Shown here: positions 1 through 7,511 of the stretch, in pieces
Layout: every line of letters begins with the position of its first letter
How positions within the stretch are numbered: position 1 is the first letter of the stretch
Origin: an uncultured Actinomycetes bacterium
Lineage (GTDB): Bacteria > Actinomycetota > Actinomycetes > Mycobacteriales > Nakamurellaceae
Assembly (NCBI GenBank): GCA_937926105.1
Contig: CALANS010000079.1
Coordinates: forward strand, 1-8,692
DNA length: 8,692 nucleotides
Direction of reading: 5' to 3'
The notes under the pieces: generated by a model
Database searches by the model: none
Told to the model about the DNA's origin: nothing
The model's input: only the letters and a program-made list of their open reading frames with translations
Made by a program: the position numbers and the translations under genes

Positions 1-54
1 CCTAGCCACCGCTAGCCTCGGAAACCGATAGGAACAAAACCCAGGGCGAATCAG
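1..54. other. Unassigned sequence left of the IS21 remnant
   Basis: No gene can be supported here. All three plus-strand frames contain a stop, and the istA frame is closed by TAG at 13-15. The transposase homology that I can recognise begins only at about base 50-55, so this stretch is probably foreign to the element and marks the break that removed the start of istA. A minus-strand frame crosses it and ends with a TAG read from 4 to 2, but it runs antisense through istA and I do not recognise the terminal peptide. It may be host DNA or the edge of another mobile element. Confidence 0.4.
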
Positions 55-1068
55 TTGCTGCGGGAGACGCCGGAGATGCCCGCGACGGTGCTGGCCGAAC
101 GGGTGGGCTGGACGGGCTCGATCCGCTGGTTCCGGGACAACGTGAAACGGTTACGGCCCGAGCAGCGGCGCATCGATCCCGCTGACCGGTTGATCTGGGA
201 GCCGGGAGATGCGGCGCAGTGTGATCTCTGGTTCCCGCCGAGGAAGATCCCGCTCGAAGACGGGACGTCGAAACTGCTGCCGGTGCTGGTGACCACGGCC
301 GCGTACTCAAGATTCGTTACCGGGCGGATGATCCCGACCCGCAAGACGGAGGACCTGCTGTTGGGGGCCTGGGAGCTGTTACAGCAGATCGGTGCGGTCC
401 CGCGCCGATTCATCTGGGACAACGAGCCCGGGATCGGGCGGGGACCACGGCGCGCCGAAGGTGTCGCGTCGTTCATGGGGACGCTGGCGGCGAAGCTGGT
501 GCTGTTGCCTCCTCGGGATCCGGAGTCCAAGGGGATCGTCGAGCGCCGCAACGGCTGGTTCGAGACGTCGTTCATGCCGGGACGCTCGTTCGCATCTCCG
601 GGGGACTTCAACGAGCAGTTCACCGACTGGTTGCAGATCGCCAATGCGCGCATGGTCCGCACACTGAAGGCGTCGCCGGAGCAGCGCATCGACGCGGACC
701 GGGCGGCGATGCTGCCGCTGCCACCGGTCCCGTTGCATCTGGGCTGGCGGAACCGGGTCCGGCTGGGGCGGGACTACTACGTCCGCGTCGACACGAATGA
801 CTACTCCGTCGATCCCCGCGCCGTCGGCCGGCTCGTCGATGTCTCCGCGGACCTGGACCGCGTCAGGGTCAGGGCCGATGGCCGCCTGGTCGCCGAGCAC
901 ACGCGGGTTTGGGCGCGCGGGATGACGATCACCGACCCGGCGCACTTAGAAACCGCGAAAGGGCTGCGGGAGCAGTTCCGGGCCCCGAGGCCGGTCGCCG
1001 CGGGCGATGATCTCATCCGCGATCTTGCCGACTACGACCGGGCTTTCGGGATCGGAGGCGGGTTCTGA
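55..1068 (+). pseudogene. istA: IS21-family transposase IstA, 5'-truncated
   Basis: IstA is the DDE-type transposase that binds the element ends and joins them to target DNA. The 337 residues from the in-frame TTG at 55 hold the catalytic RNase H-fold core: Asp57 (in QCDLWF), Asp122 (in WDNE) and Glu163 (in GIVERRNGW) are the likely DDE triad. The C-terminal beta-barrel-like region follows, ending near DYDRAFGIGGGF. Actinobacterial IstA proteins of this type are usually a little over 400 residues, so roughly 70-80 residues, including the helix-turn-helix domain for end recognition, are missing. An in-frame TAG at 13-15 closes the frame upstream. TTG 55 is simply the first in-frame start-like codon, without a good ribosome binding site, so it is probably not a true start. 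The gene overlaps istB by one base (TGATG). The product, if made, should lack specific DNA binding; the core itself looks undamaged. Confidence 0.9.
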
Positions 1069-1862
1069 TGGCAACCAAGCAGACCGACCAGATCAAGCAG
1101 CTCACCTACCTTGCCGGATCGCTGAAGGCGCCGCGCATCCTCGAAGCCGCAGGCAGACTCGCTGAACAAGCCCGATCCGCGGGCTGGTCCTTCGAGGATT
1201 ACCTCGCCGCGGTTCTCGAACGCGAAGTGAGCGCCCGCAACGCATCCGGCGCCCGCCTGCGGATCCGCGCCGCCGGGTTCCCCGCGGTCAAGACCATCGA
1301 GGACTTCGACTGGGACCAGCAGTCCGCCGTCCGGCAGCAGGTCGCGAGCCTGGCATCCGGCGCGTTCCTCCTCGAAGCCCGCAACGTTGTTCTGCTCGGG
1401 CCTACCGGCACCGGGAAGACGCACCTGGCCACCGCGCTCGGCGTCATCGCCGCCCACCAAGGCCACCGGGTTCTGTTCGCTACCGCGACCGAATGGGTCA
1501 CACGCCTCTCCGACGCTCACCGCCAAGGCCGACTCCCGCAGGAACTCGCCCGACTACGACGCTACGGACTGATCATCGTCGACGAGGTCGGCTACCTGCC
1601 CTTCGAGCAAGACTCCGCGAACCTGTTCTTCCAGCTCGTGTCGTCCCGCTACGAACACGCCTCCCTCGTGCTCACCTCGAACCTGCCATTCTCCGGCTGG
1701 GGCACCGTGTTCGGCGATCAGGTCGTCGCGGCCGCGATGATCGACCGCATCGTTCACCACGCGGAAGTGATCACCCTCAAAGGCGCCAGCTACCGGCTCC
1801 GAGGGCGAGGCATCGACAGCCTCCCCAGCACACGGACCGACATCACCGACCCAGCTGACTAG
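1068..1862 (+). CDS. istB: IS21-family helper ATPase IstB
   Basis: IstB is the AAA+ ATPase that assists IstA in target capture and strand transfer. The 264-residue length is normal for the family. The N-terminal helical region (about 1-100) is followed by the ATPase core: Walker A GPTGTGKTH at 111-119, Walker B LIIVDEVGYLP at 168-178, a sensor-1-like LTSN at 202-205, and an arginine-containing AAMIDRIVHH near 222-231. The ATG at 1068 overlaps the istA stop in a TGATG arrangement, indicating translational coupling, which is usual for this operon. Nothing in the reading frame looks damaged. Because its partner istA is truncated, the gene is probably a leftover that can act only if a complete IS21 relative is present elsewhere. 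Its similarity to DnaC-type helicase loaders is a family trait and does not imply a replication role here. Confidence 0.97.
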   Translation: MATKQTDQIKQLTYLAGSLKAPRILEAAGRLAEQARSAGWSFEDYLAAVLEREVSARNASGARLRIRAAGFPAVKTIEDFDWDQQSAVRQQVASLASGAFLLEARNVVLLGPTGTGKTHLATALGVIAAHQGHRVLFATATEWVTRLSDAHRQGRLPQELARLRRYGLIIVDEVGYLPFEQDSANLFFQLVSSRYEHASLVLTSNLPFSGWGTVFGDQVVAAAMIDRIVHHAEVITLKGASYRLRGRGIDSLPSTRTDITDPAD

Positions 1863-1871
1863 ACTGCCGAC

Positions 1872-1918
1872 AACCGTTCACAATTCGAACGCCGAAACCG
1901 TTCAGAATTCGAGCGCCG
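1872..1918 (+). repeat. Tandem 23-bp direct repeats at the IS21 right end
   Basis: Two copies occupy 1872-1894 and 1896-1918, a 24-bp period, each starting AACCGTTCA and ending CGCCG, with a shared AATTCGA/AATTCGAG-like middle. They match at 21 of 23 positions (differences at repeat positions 10 and 18). They sit between the istB stop and the proposed terminus at 1924. IS21-family ends are known to carry several short repeats acting as transposase binding sites, which is the most likely role. The left-end counterparts are absent from the window. Confidence 0.75.
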
Positions 1919-1931
1919 CCGACATCGGCGG
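1916..1931. repeat. Near-perfect palindrome at the IS21 right boundary
   Basis: The sequence CCGCCGACATCGGCGG forms a 7-bp inverted repeat around a central CA. It overlaps the last bases of the second end repeat and straddles the proposed IS terminus at 1924. It may be part of the terminal recognition sequence or a small hairpin that limits read-through. It has no T-tract, so a classical terminator is not supported. Confidence 0.4.
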
Positions 1932-1993
1932 GTCGATACGATATGCAAAAGTCGCGTGATCCGTGGGTGTTCGCGTGAACTCGACGCGGAGAC

Positions 1994-2000
1994 AGGGGTG
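1994..2000 (+). promoter_or_regulatory. Ribosome binding site of the helicase-nuclease gene
   Basis: AGGGGTG lies just before the GTG at 2003 and resembles the Shine-Dalgarno core at a short but workable distance. An in-frame TGA at 1976-1978 closes the frame upstream, and no other in-frame start codon lies between it and 2003, so this site fixes the start. Confidence 0.55.
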
Positions 2001-2002
2001 AC

Positions 2003-5000
2003 GTGAGCAGCACGAAGAACACGCTCGCTGCGGTGAAGGCATGGCGCGAGGGGCTCATAGGGCTGGATCGACGGAGCCGCCTGCTTCGCTTCCGACCGCC
2101 GAGGACCTCGTCACTGACCTTCGACACACCCTCCGCGGACGAGATCCTCGCGCTGGTCCGCTCAGGCAAGCTCCAATCGTTCGCCGGCGACACCATCGAT
2201 CCTGAAACGGGTAAGGGATCGCCAGCACGCGCCGGCACGTTCTTGCATGCCGCACGAGCGGACGGGGAGATCGGTCCAGTCGTGCGTAATCTCATGCGCC
2301 GAGCGAACGAGGAGTTCATCGACCGGGGGCTCTCAGTCCTTTACGTTGCCTTCGGAATGCTGCGGTGGAAGGACATTGACGGCTCCGAGATGACGAGCCC
2401 GATCCTGCTTGTTCCGGTCGAGCTTCTCCCGGAGGGCCCGAGGGCAACACCGCGATTGAAGGGTGGCGAAGACGACCCGGTCCTAAACCCGGCACTCCCG
2501 CTTCGCTTGAGCGAGTACGGCATCACCTTTCCCTCGTACGAGGAAATCGATGGTCTGTCTGTCACGGACACGCTCGACCGGTACCGCGCGGCGCTTAGCG
2601 CGTCAAAGGACTTCAAGGACTGGAGTCTCGAACCCGAGGTTCACCTCGCGACCTTCTCTTTCGCGAAGGAGGCGATGTACCGCGACCTCCTCGACAACGA
2701 AGAAACCATCATCAACCATCCAGTCGTTCGGGCCCTCGCCAACACCGACCCAACGACCCAAAGCGACGAGTTCCACTTCGACCCCGCCGACCCGGCGGAG
2801 ATCGATGAGGTCGCCCCGCCCGAGCGAACACCACTTGTCCTTGACGCAGACTCCTCCCAGCGCGCAGCCGTGGCAGCCGCCCTCGCGGGACACAGTTTCG
2901 TCATGGATGGCCCCCCGGGCACCGGCAAGTCCCAGACCATCGCCAACATGATCGGCGCATTGATGCACGCCGGCAAGTCGGTCCTGTTCGTCTCGGAGAA
3001 GATCGCCGCGCTCGACGTTGTGCGCAACCGCCTCAAGGATGGGGGCCTCGGCAGCTATCTGCTGGAGCTGCACTCGCACAAGACCAACCGCAAGGAAGTC
3101 GCCAGCGAGCTGCTGAAGACCCTCGACAACGTCGCACAGCCGCCGGACGGGATGTCCGGATCATCGCGAACGGCCCTGGAAAGACGGCGCCGCCAACTAA
3201 GCGCATACGCGCTGGCGATGAACGAGGTCAGATCCCCGCTCCAGCGATCCCTCCATGACATCCTCGGTGAACTCGCCAGCCTCGTGGACCTTCCTAGCGC
3301 CCCCACCCCGAAGCGGCCACCACTGCAGCTTTCGGAGGATGGGCGAACCGTCTTGAGCGACACACTGCGACGCCTTGAACGCACCTGGCGTCCCGCAGCA
3401 CAAGGCACGACTTTCCTCTGGCGAGGCGTTACCGACCAGTCATCTCTCGAATCAAGACTCTGGGCTGCGCGCACTGCGCTCGAGCAACTTCAGGGCACGA
3501 TCCAGCTCAACCAGAACACCGCGGACGCGTTCCGGCTAGGCGAGCCCGAACGTGCGCATGCACTCGCCGAGTTGCTTGATCTGCAGCACGCGCAACGTCC
3601 AACGTATGTGAATGACGCATGGCTGACGGCCTCGGACTGGGATCCCATCGAGTCTTCTCGGCAAGAGCTGCATCACCTTGTCACTGCCTATCTTGACGCC
3701 GCACATAAGGCTGAAAGCCTTGCCAGTATCCGCCTTGACGAGCTACCCGCCGCGTTCCCGTCTCGACCGGGGCCGATCACCGTTTCCGCTGCGGTCGACC
3801 TGAACCCTCTGACGGCGTCTCAGTTGACCAGTACAGCGGAGGCGTTCAAGAAGCGCGGGGCGTCCCTTACCAGGGTAGTGTCTGCGGTGAAGAACCTCGC
3901 GGCGATTACGGGGATCACGGATCCATTTACCTTCGCCGACGCGGAACGCGTCGTACGGCTCGTGCAGATCCATGCCGATCATCCTGGGCTCCAGTCGTCC
4001 TGGCTGAGCCCGGGCGGTCTCCAGGCCGCTCGTCAAGCACTGTCCGAAGTTCGACTCAAAGCACTCGCATTGGACCACGCAGAAGATCAAGCGGCCGGTC
4101 TGTACGTCAACAGTGCGCTATCCGCACCTCTACGCGAGCTCCAAGATCGCTTCACCAACCTGCACACAGGGTTGCGCAAACTCTCGGGTGCGTATCGGGC
4201 AGACAAGAACATTCTGTCCGCACTTCTCGCGGACGCGAAGCAAGTGAAGACGGGTATCGCCCGAATCTCGGACGCGATTGCATGGTCGGATGCGGCGAAC
4301 GCGTTCGAGTCAGCCGGCCTCGCGCACGGGCATAACCTGGGTCGATTCTGGGGCGGACGAAACACGGACTGGGCCGCCGTGGAGAGGGAACTCGCGGCAG
4401 CGGAAGAAGTCGTCACGCTGACTGGCGGCACCGTTCCACCAGCCACGATCACGTACCTCGTCTCGCCCAACGTGGACGCCACGCACCTGCAGGTGGCCCA
4501 TACGGTGAGTGATGAGTTCGCCACCTGGCGCGCAAGCGTCTCCCCGCCTCCGGCCCTCGCCGGACGACCTGAGCTGCTGGTCGAGCCCCTCACCAACTCA
4601 ATCGAGTGGCTTGCCGCTCATGTGAAGCCCATGCTCGACGCTGCCGCCCGCATCGCAGCGGTGTCGAACCCAACAGGCCGAGACCTCAGCCTGGCCGACA
4701 CCGAGGCCATCGTCACGGCGGTGGAGAGCGCGCGTACCGCGTCACGGGCGCTCGACGACGCACGCGAAGGGTTGCGTCAACAGTTCGGCGACCTGTACGC
4801 CGGGACACTCACCGATCTTGAAGCGGTGGATGCCGCGCTCGACTGGGCGGGACGCGTCCGCGCCGCAGCGTCCGGGCCCCTATCCGGGACGCAAGTGTCA
4901 GCGCTCGCTCAGTCCTCGCCCGTCGAGAACTTCCAAGCCGTCATCCAGAAATGGGCCGCAGCCCGTGATGACATCATCCAGGCCTTCGATCCGAGCAGAC

Positions 5001-7417
5001 ACGACGAACTGACGGAGGACTTCGGTGAGTTCCGTACCGCCTTTGATCTCCTCAGAGAATTTGGAGAAGACACTGTAGGCCAGCAGGAGTGGTTCGACTA
5101 CACCGCCATCCGGGAAGAACTGACCCTGCTCGACCTCGACAGCACCGTGAACTTCTGCATCGAGCAGCGCGTTGCCGCGAAAGACGTTCCCAAGGTCATC
5201 GAACGGGCCTTGCTGCGAGCCTGGGCAGATGCGCAGATCCAGCAAGACGACCGGCTCTACCCGCTGCTGGCATCAGACAGAGAAGCCCTCGTCGAAGAGT
5301 TCAGGAAACTAGACCGCGACGTCATCGCCGCGGCGACCAGCGACATCATCCGCGCCACCAATACCCGGCGCCCTGCCAATACCTCACTAGGCGAGCCAGC
5401 ACTCATCCGTCGAGAAGGCATGAAGCAGCGGCGCCACATCGCCGTGCGCAGCCTCATCTCACAGGCCCGGTCAGCGACGCAGGCCATCAAACCGGTCTTC
5501 ATGATGTCACCGCTGGCGGTATCGCAGTACCTGCCCTCAGACATGAAGTTCGACGTGGTGATCTTCGACGAAGCATCCCAGGTCACACCCGGCGACTCCA
5601 TCAACTGCATCTATCGGGGACGAGCTTTCATCCTCGCCGGCGATGACCGGCAGCTACCTCCGACGCAGTTCTTCGAACGTGTCGTTGAAGCCGAGGACGT
5701 GGACGAGCTTGAATCAGACGTCAAGGACTTCACCTCCATCCTTGAACTCGCCAAGTCATCTGGCGCATTCCGCAACCTCGGACTGCGCTGGCACTACCGC
5801 TCTCGTCACGAAGCGCTCATCGCCTTCTCGAACTACCGCTTCTACGAGGGACACCTGACCACCTATCCCTCCGCACAGGAGGAAGGCGAGGACGTCGGGG
5901 TTGAGTTCTTCCCGGTTGATGGAACCTACCGCCGTGGCGGTGGCGCCGACAACCCGAAGGAAGCCAAAGCGGTCGCCCAGCGAGTCATCCAGCACTACCG
6001 CAACCGCCCCGACCTCTCACTCGGCGTGGTCACCTTCTCCGTCGCGCAAGCGGACGCCGTCGTCGCAGCCGTCGACGACCTTCGCACACAACATCGAGAC
6101 CTCGACGCCCACTTCGACAAGAGCGACCGCCTCAACGGATTCTTCGTACGCTCACTCGAGTCCGTGCAAGGTGACGAACGCGACGTCATCATCTTCTCCA
6201 TCGGCTACGGCCCCGACGAAGCAGGAAAAATCTCCACCAACTTCGGCGTCCTCAACAAAGACAAGGGATGGCGCCGCCTCAACGTCGGCGTCACACGGGC
6301 AAGACAACGCATCGAAGTCGTCGCTTCCATGGACGCCGGAGACATCCCGCCGTCCACCAACGAGAACGTCGAAGCCCTCCGCGCCTACCTCGACTTCGCG
6401 CGCCGAGGCATCGGAACCCTCGGCACCCAAGCATCGGCGACCGGGCTTATGCCGGACTCGCCCTTCGAAGAATCGGTGATCCGCGCCATCCAGTCGTGGG
6501 GATACACCGTCGAGCCCCAAGTCGGTGCAGCCGGGTTCCGCATCGACATCGGCGTCCGACACCCAGCCAAGCCCGGCTCATTCGCCCTCGGCGTCGAATG
6601 CGACGGCTACCAGTACCACTCCGCACCATCTGCCCGTGATCGCGACCGACTACGAGACCAGGTGCTCGCCGGCCTCGGATGGTCGCTCCACCGCATTTGG
6701 GGTACTGGTTGGTACCGAGACCGTGCACAGGAAGAGAACCGGCTCCGCGCAGCAATCGAAACAGCAGTATCCGGCACCACTGCTCGTCAACGAAACTTTG
6801 CGATCCCGAGGCCCACCGTCGAAACCGCACCAAGCGAAGTGAAGGAACCGTTCAGCTGGGCGGTGGACTACGTCGAAGCCAAGAAGGTGAAACTGCCGTA
6901 CTGGGTCGAACCAGCCGAGCCCGGCAATTACCTGCACCTCGTCGAACCCCTCAAAGCAATTGCCCACGCCGAAGGACCCGTCCACCTCGACACCGTCAGT
7001 GAGCGCATCCGCGACTGGTGGGGGATTGGGCGAGTGACCGCACGCCTCCGAGACAACCTCGACCGCGCCATCGCAAAAGCGGGCCTTGCCCGAGACGGGG
7101 ATTTCATCGACGTCCGTAACCGCGAGGTATCGATGGTTCGGTCCCGCGAGCACAACCGCAAACCCGAACACGTACATGTGGACGAGTTCGCGCTCGCCGC
7201 CCAGATGCTGGTGCGTGATGTCGGCGGTGCCTCACGTGCCGAGGTGGTGGTGGCCATCGCGCGGCAATTCGGATGGGGGAGAACGGGATCCGTCGTGACG
7301 GACCGAGTCAATGCGGCGATTGATTGTGCCGTCGCGCGCGGACAGTTGATCGCAAACGGTGACATGCTCGTGACGGCCGCCTCGCCTGAGGGCGTTGATC
7401 GGTTGGTTGGTCAGTAA
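2003..7417 (+). CDS. DUF4011 / SF1 helicase with C-terminal Vsr-like nuclease (REase_MTES_1575) and DUF3320 tail
   Basis: This 1804-residue protein joins a DNA/RNA helicase motor to a nuclease. Residues 1-270 match the DUF4011 N-terminal region (LIGLDRRSRLLRF 18-30; SVLYVAFGMLRW 111-122; LLVPVELL 135-142; LATFSFAKEAMYRDLL 215-230). SF1 motifs follow: Q-motif DADSSQ 281-286, Walker A GPPGTGKSQT 303-312, Ia VLFVSEKIAALDVV 327-340, II VIFDEASQ 1186-1193, III LAGDDRQLPPT 1211-1221, IV LRWHYRSRHEALIAFSN 1261-1277, V SVQGDERDVIIFS 1387-1399 and VI LNVGVTRARQR 1426-1436. Residues 341-1185 are a long, mainly helical insertion. The nuclease is at about 1486-1580, with Glu1489/Glu1490, Asp1515 and E-C-D 1532-1534 as likely active-site residues. 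DUF3320-like winged helices fill about 1645-1804. Related proteins occur in defence islands, and helicase/Vsr fusions (the Hhe type, from memory) protect against phage. A defence role here is inferred. No membrane segment or signal peptide is seen, so it is cytoplasmic. All key motifs appear intact. Confidence 0.96.
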   Translation: MSSTKNTLAAVKAWREGLIGLDRRSRLLRFRPPRTSSLTFDTPSADEILALVRSGKLQSFAGDTIDPETGKGSPARAGTFLHAARADGEIGPVVRNLMRRANEEFIDRGLSVLYVAFGMLRWKDIDGSEMTSPILLVPVELLPEGPRATPRLKGGEDDPVLNPALPLRLSEYGITFPSYEEIDGLSVTDTLDRYRAALSASKDFKDWSLEPEVHLATFSFAKEAMYRDLLDNEETIINHPVVRALANTDPTTQSDEFHFDPADPAEIDEVAPPERTPLVLDADSSQRAAVAAALAGHSFVMDGPPGTGKSQTIANMIGALMHAGKSVLFVSEKIAALDVVRNRLKDGGLGSYLLELHSHKTNRKEVASELLKTLDNVAQPPDGMSGSSRTALERRRRQLSAYALAMNEVRSPLQRSLHDILGELASLVDLPSAPTPKRPPLQLSEDGRTVLSDTLRRLERTWRPAAQGTTFLWRGVTDQSSLESRLWAARTALEQLQGTIQLNQNTADAFRLGEPERAHALAELLDLQHAQRPTYVNDAWLTASDWDPIESSRQELHHLVTAYLDAAHKAESLASIRLDELPAAFPSRPGPITVSAAVDLNPLTASQLTSTAEAFKKRGASLTRVVSAVKNLAAITGITDPFTFADAERVVRLVQIHADHPGLQSSWLSPGGLQAARQALSEVRLKALALDHAEDQAAGLYVNSALSAPLRELQDRFTNLHTGLRKLSGAYRADKNILSALLADAKQVKTGIARISDAIAWSDAANAFESAGLAHGHNLGRFWGGRNTDWAAVERELAAAEEVVTLTGGTVPPATITYLVSPNVDATHLQVAHTVSDEFATWRASVSPPPALAGRPELLVEPLTNSIEWLAAHVKPMLDAAARIAAVSNPTGRDLSLADTEAIVTAVESARTASRALDDAREGLRQQFGDLYAGTLTDLEAVDAALDWAGRVRAAASGPLSGTQVSALAQSSPVENFQAVIQKWAAARDDIIQAFDPSRHDELTEDFGEFRTAFDLLREFGEDTVGQQEWFDYTAIREELTLLDLDSTVNFCIEQRVAAKDVPKVIERALLRAWADAQIQQDDRLYPLLASDREALVEEFRKLDRDVIAAATSDIIRATNTRRPANTSLGEPALIRREGMKQRRHIAVRSLISQARSATQAIKPVFMMSPLAVSQYLPSDMKFDVVIFDEASQVTPGDSINCIYRGRAFILAGDDRQLPPTQFFERVVEAEDVDELESDVKDFTSILELAKSSGAFRNLGLRWHYRSRHEALIAFSNYRFYEGHLTTYPSAQEEGEDVGVEFFPVDGTYRRGGGADNPKEAKAVAQRVIQHYRNRPDLSLGVVTFSVAQADAVVAAVDDLRTQHRDLDAHFDKSDRLNGFFVRSLESVQGDERDVIIFSIGYGPDEAGKISTNFGVLNKDKGWRRLNVGVTRARQRIEVVASMDAGDIPPSTNENVEALRAYLDFARRGIGTLGTQASATGLMPDSPFEESVIRAIQSWGYTVEPQVGAAGFRIDIGVRHPAKPGSFALGVECDGYQYHSAPSARDRDRLRDQVLAGLGWSLHRIWGTGWYRDRAQEENRLRAAIETAVSGTTARQRNFAIPRPTVETAPSEVKEPFSWAVDYVEAKKVKLPYWVEPAEPGNYLHLVEPLKAIAHAEGPVHLDTVSERIRDWWGIGRVTARLRDNLDRAIAKAGLARDGDFIDVRNREVSMVRSREHNRKPEHVHVDEFALAAQMLVRDVGGASRAEVVVAIARQFGWGRTGSVVTDRVNAAIDCAVARGQLIANGDMLVTAASPEGVDRLVGQ

Positions 7418-7496
7418 CGAGCTGATTGATTAATGTGAGTCCTCAGGGGTGGAGCTGTGGCATGCGCAGCGCCTGAATTGTCCATCGGTATATGAA

Positions 7497-7503
7497 GGTA
7501 GGG
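7497..7503 (+). promoter_or_regulatory. Ribosome binding site favouring the ATG at 7512
   Basis: GGTAGGG ends eight bases before the ATG at 7512, a good Shine-Dalgarno spacing. The alternative GTG at 7449 has AGGG immediately against it (7445-7448), too close to work normally. The site therefore favours the shorter product. Confidence 0.4.
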
Positions 7504-7511
7504 TCCAAGAG

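Larger units (their letters stand above)
50..1924 (+). mobile_element. IS21-family insertion sequence, left end missing
   Basis: The element carries the two-gene istA-istB arrangement that defines the IS21 family. The istA gene has lost its N-terminal region and no left terminal repeat is visible, so the left side is deleted or replaced. The proposed right end is at 1924. Read inward on the minus strand it begins TGTCGGCGGCG, consistent with the TG...CA termini common in this family, and it lies just outside two direct repeats resembling the multiple end repeats where IS21 transposases bind. The exact right boundary is inferred, since no target-site duplication can be tested with the left end gone. 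Without a left end and an intact IstA the copy should not move by itself. Confidence 0.8.

Noticed and set aside
379..945. Long minus-strand open frame opposite istA
   Set aside because: It lies antisense to a recognised transposase and its peptide is Arg/Pro-rich, a usual shadow in high-GC DNA.
1872..1918. Short repeat array as a CRISPR
   Set aside because: Only two copies exist with one base between them and no spacers; the position fits IS21 end repeats.
1937..1942. TACGAT as a -10 promoter element
   Set aside because: No acceptable -35 sequence lies 16-18 bases upstream; that stretch is the GC-rich IS end.
2603..3079. Long minus-strand open frames opposite the helicase N-terminal part
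   Set aside because: They mirror the Walker A and DUF4011 coding region and show no family motifs of their own.
4157..4172. HEPN-like R-x4-H motif (RFTNLH, residues 716-721) in the insertion
   Set aside because: A second equally good match (RQELHH, 553-558) occurs by chance in the same helical region, and neither sits in a recognisable HEPN fold. Worth keeping in mind only because some helicase-Vsr systems include HEPN.
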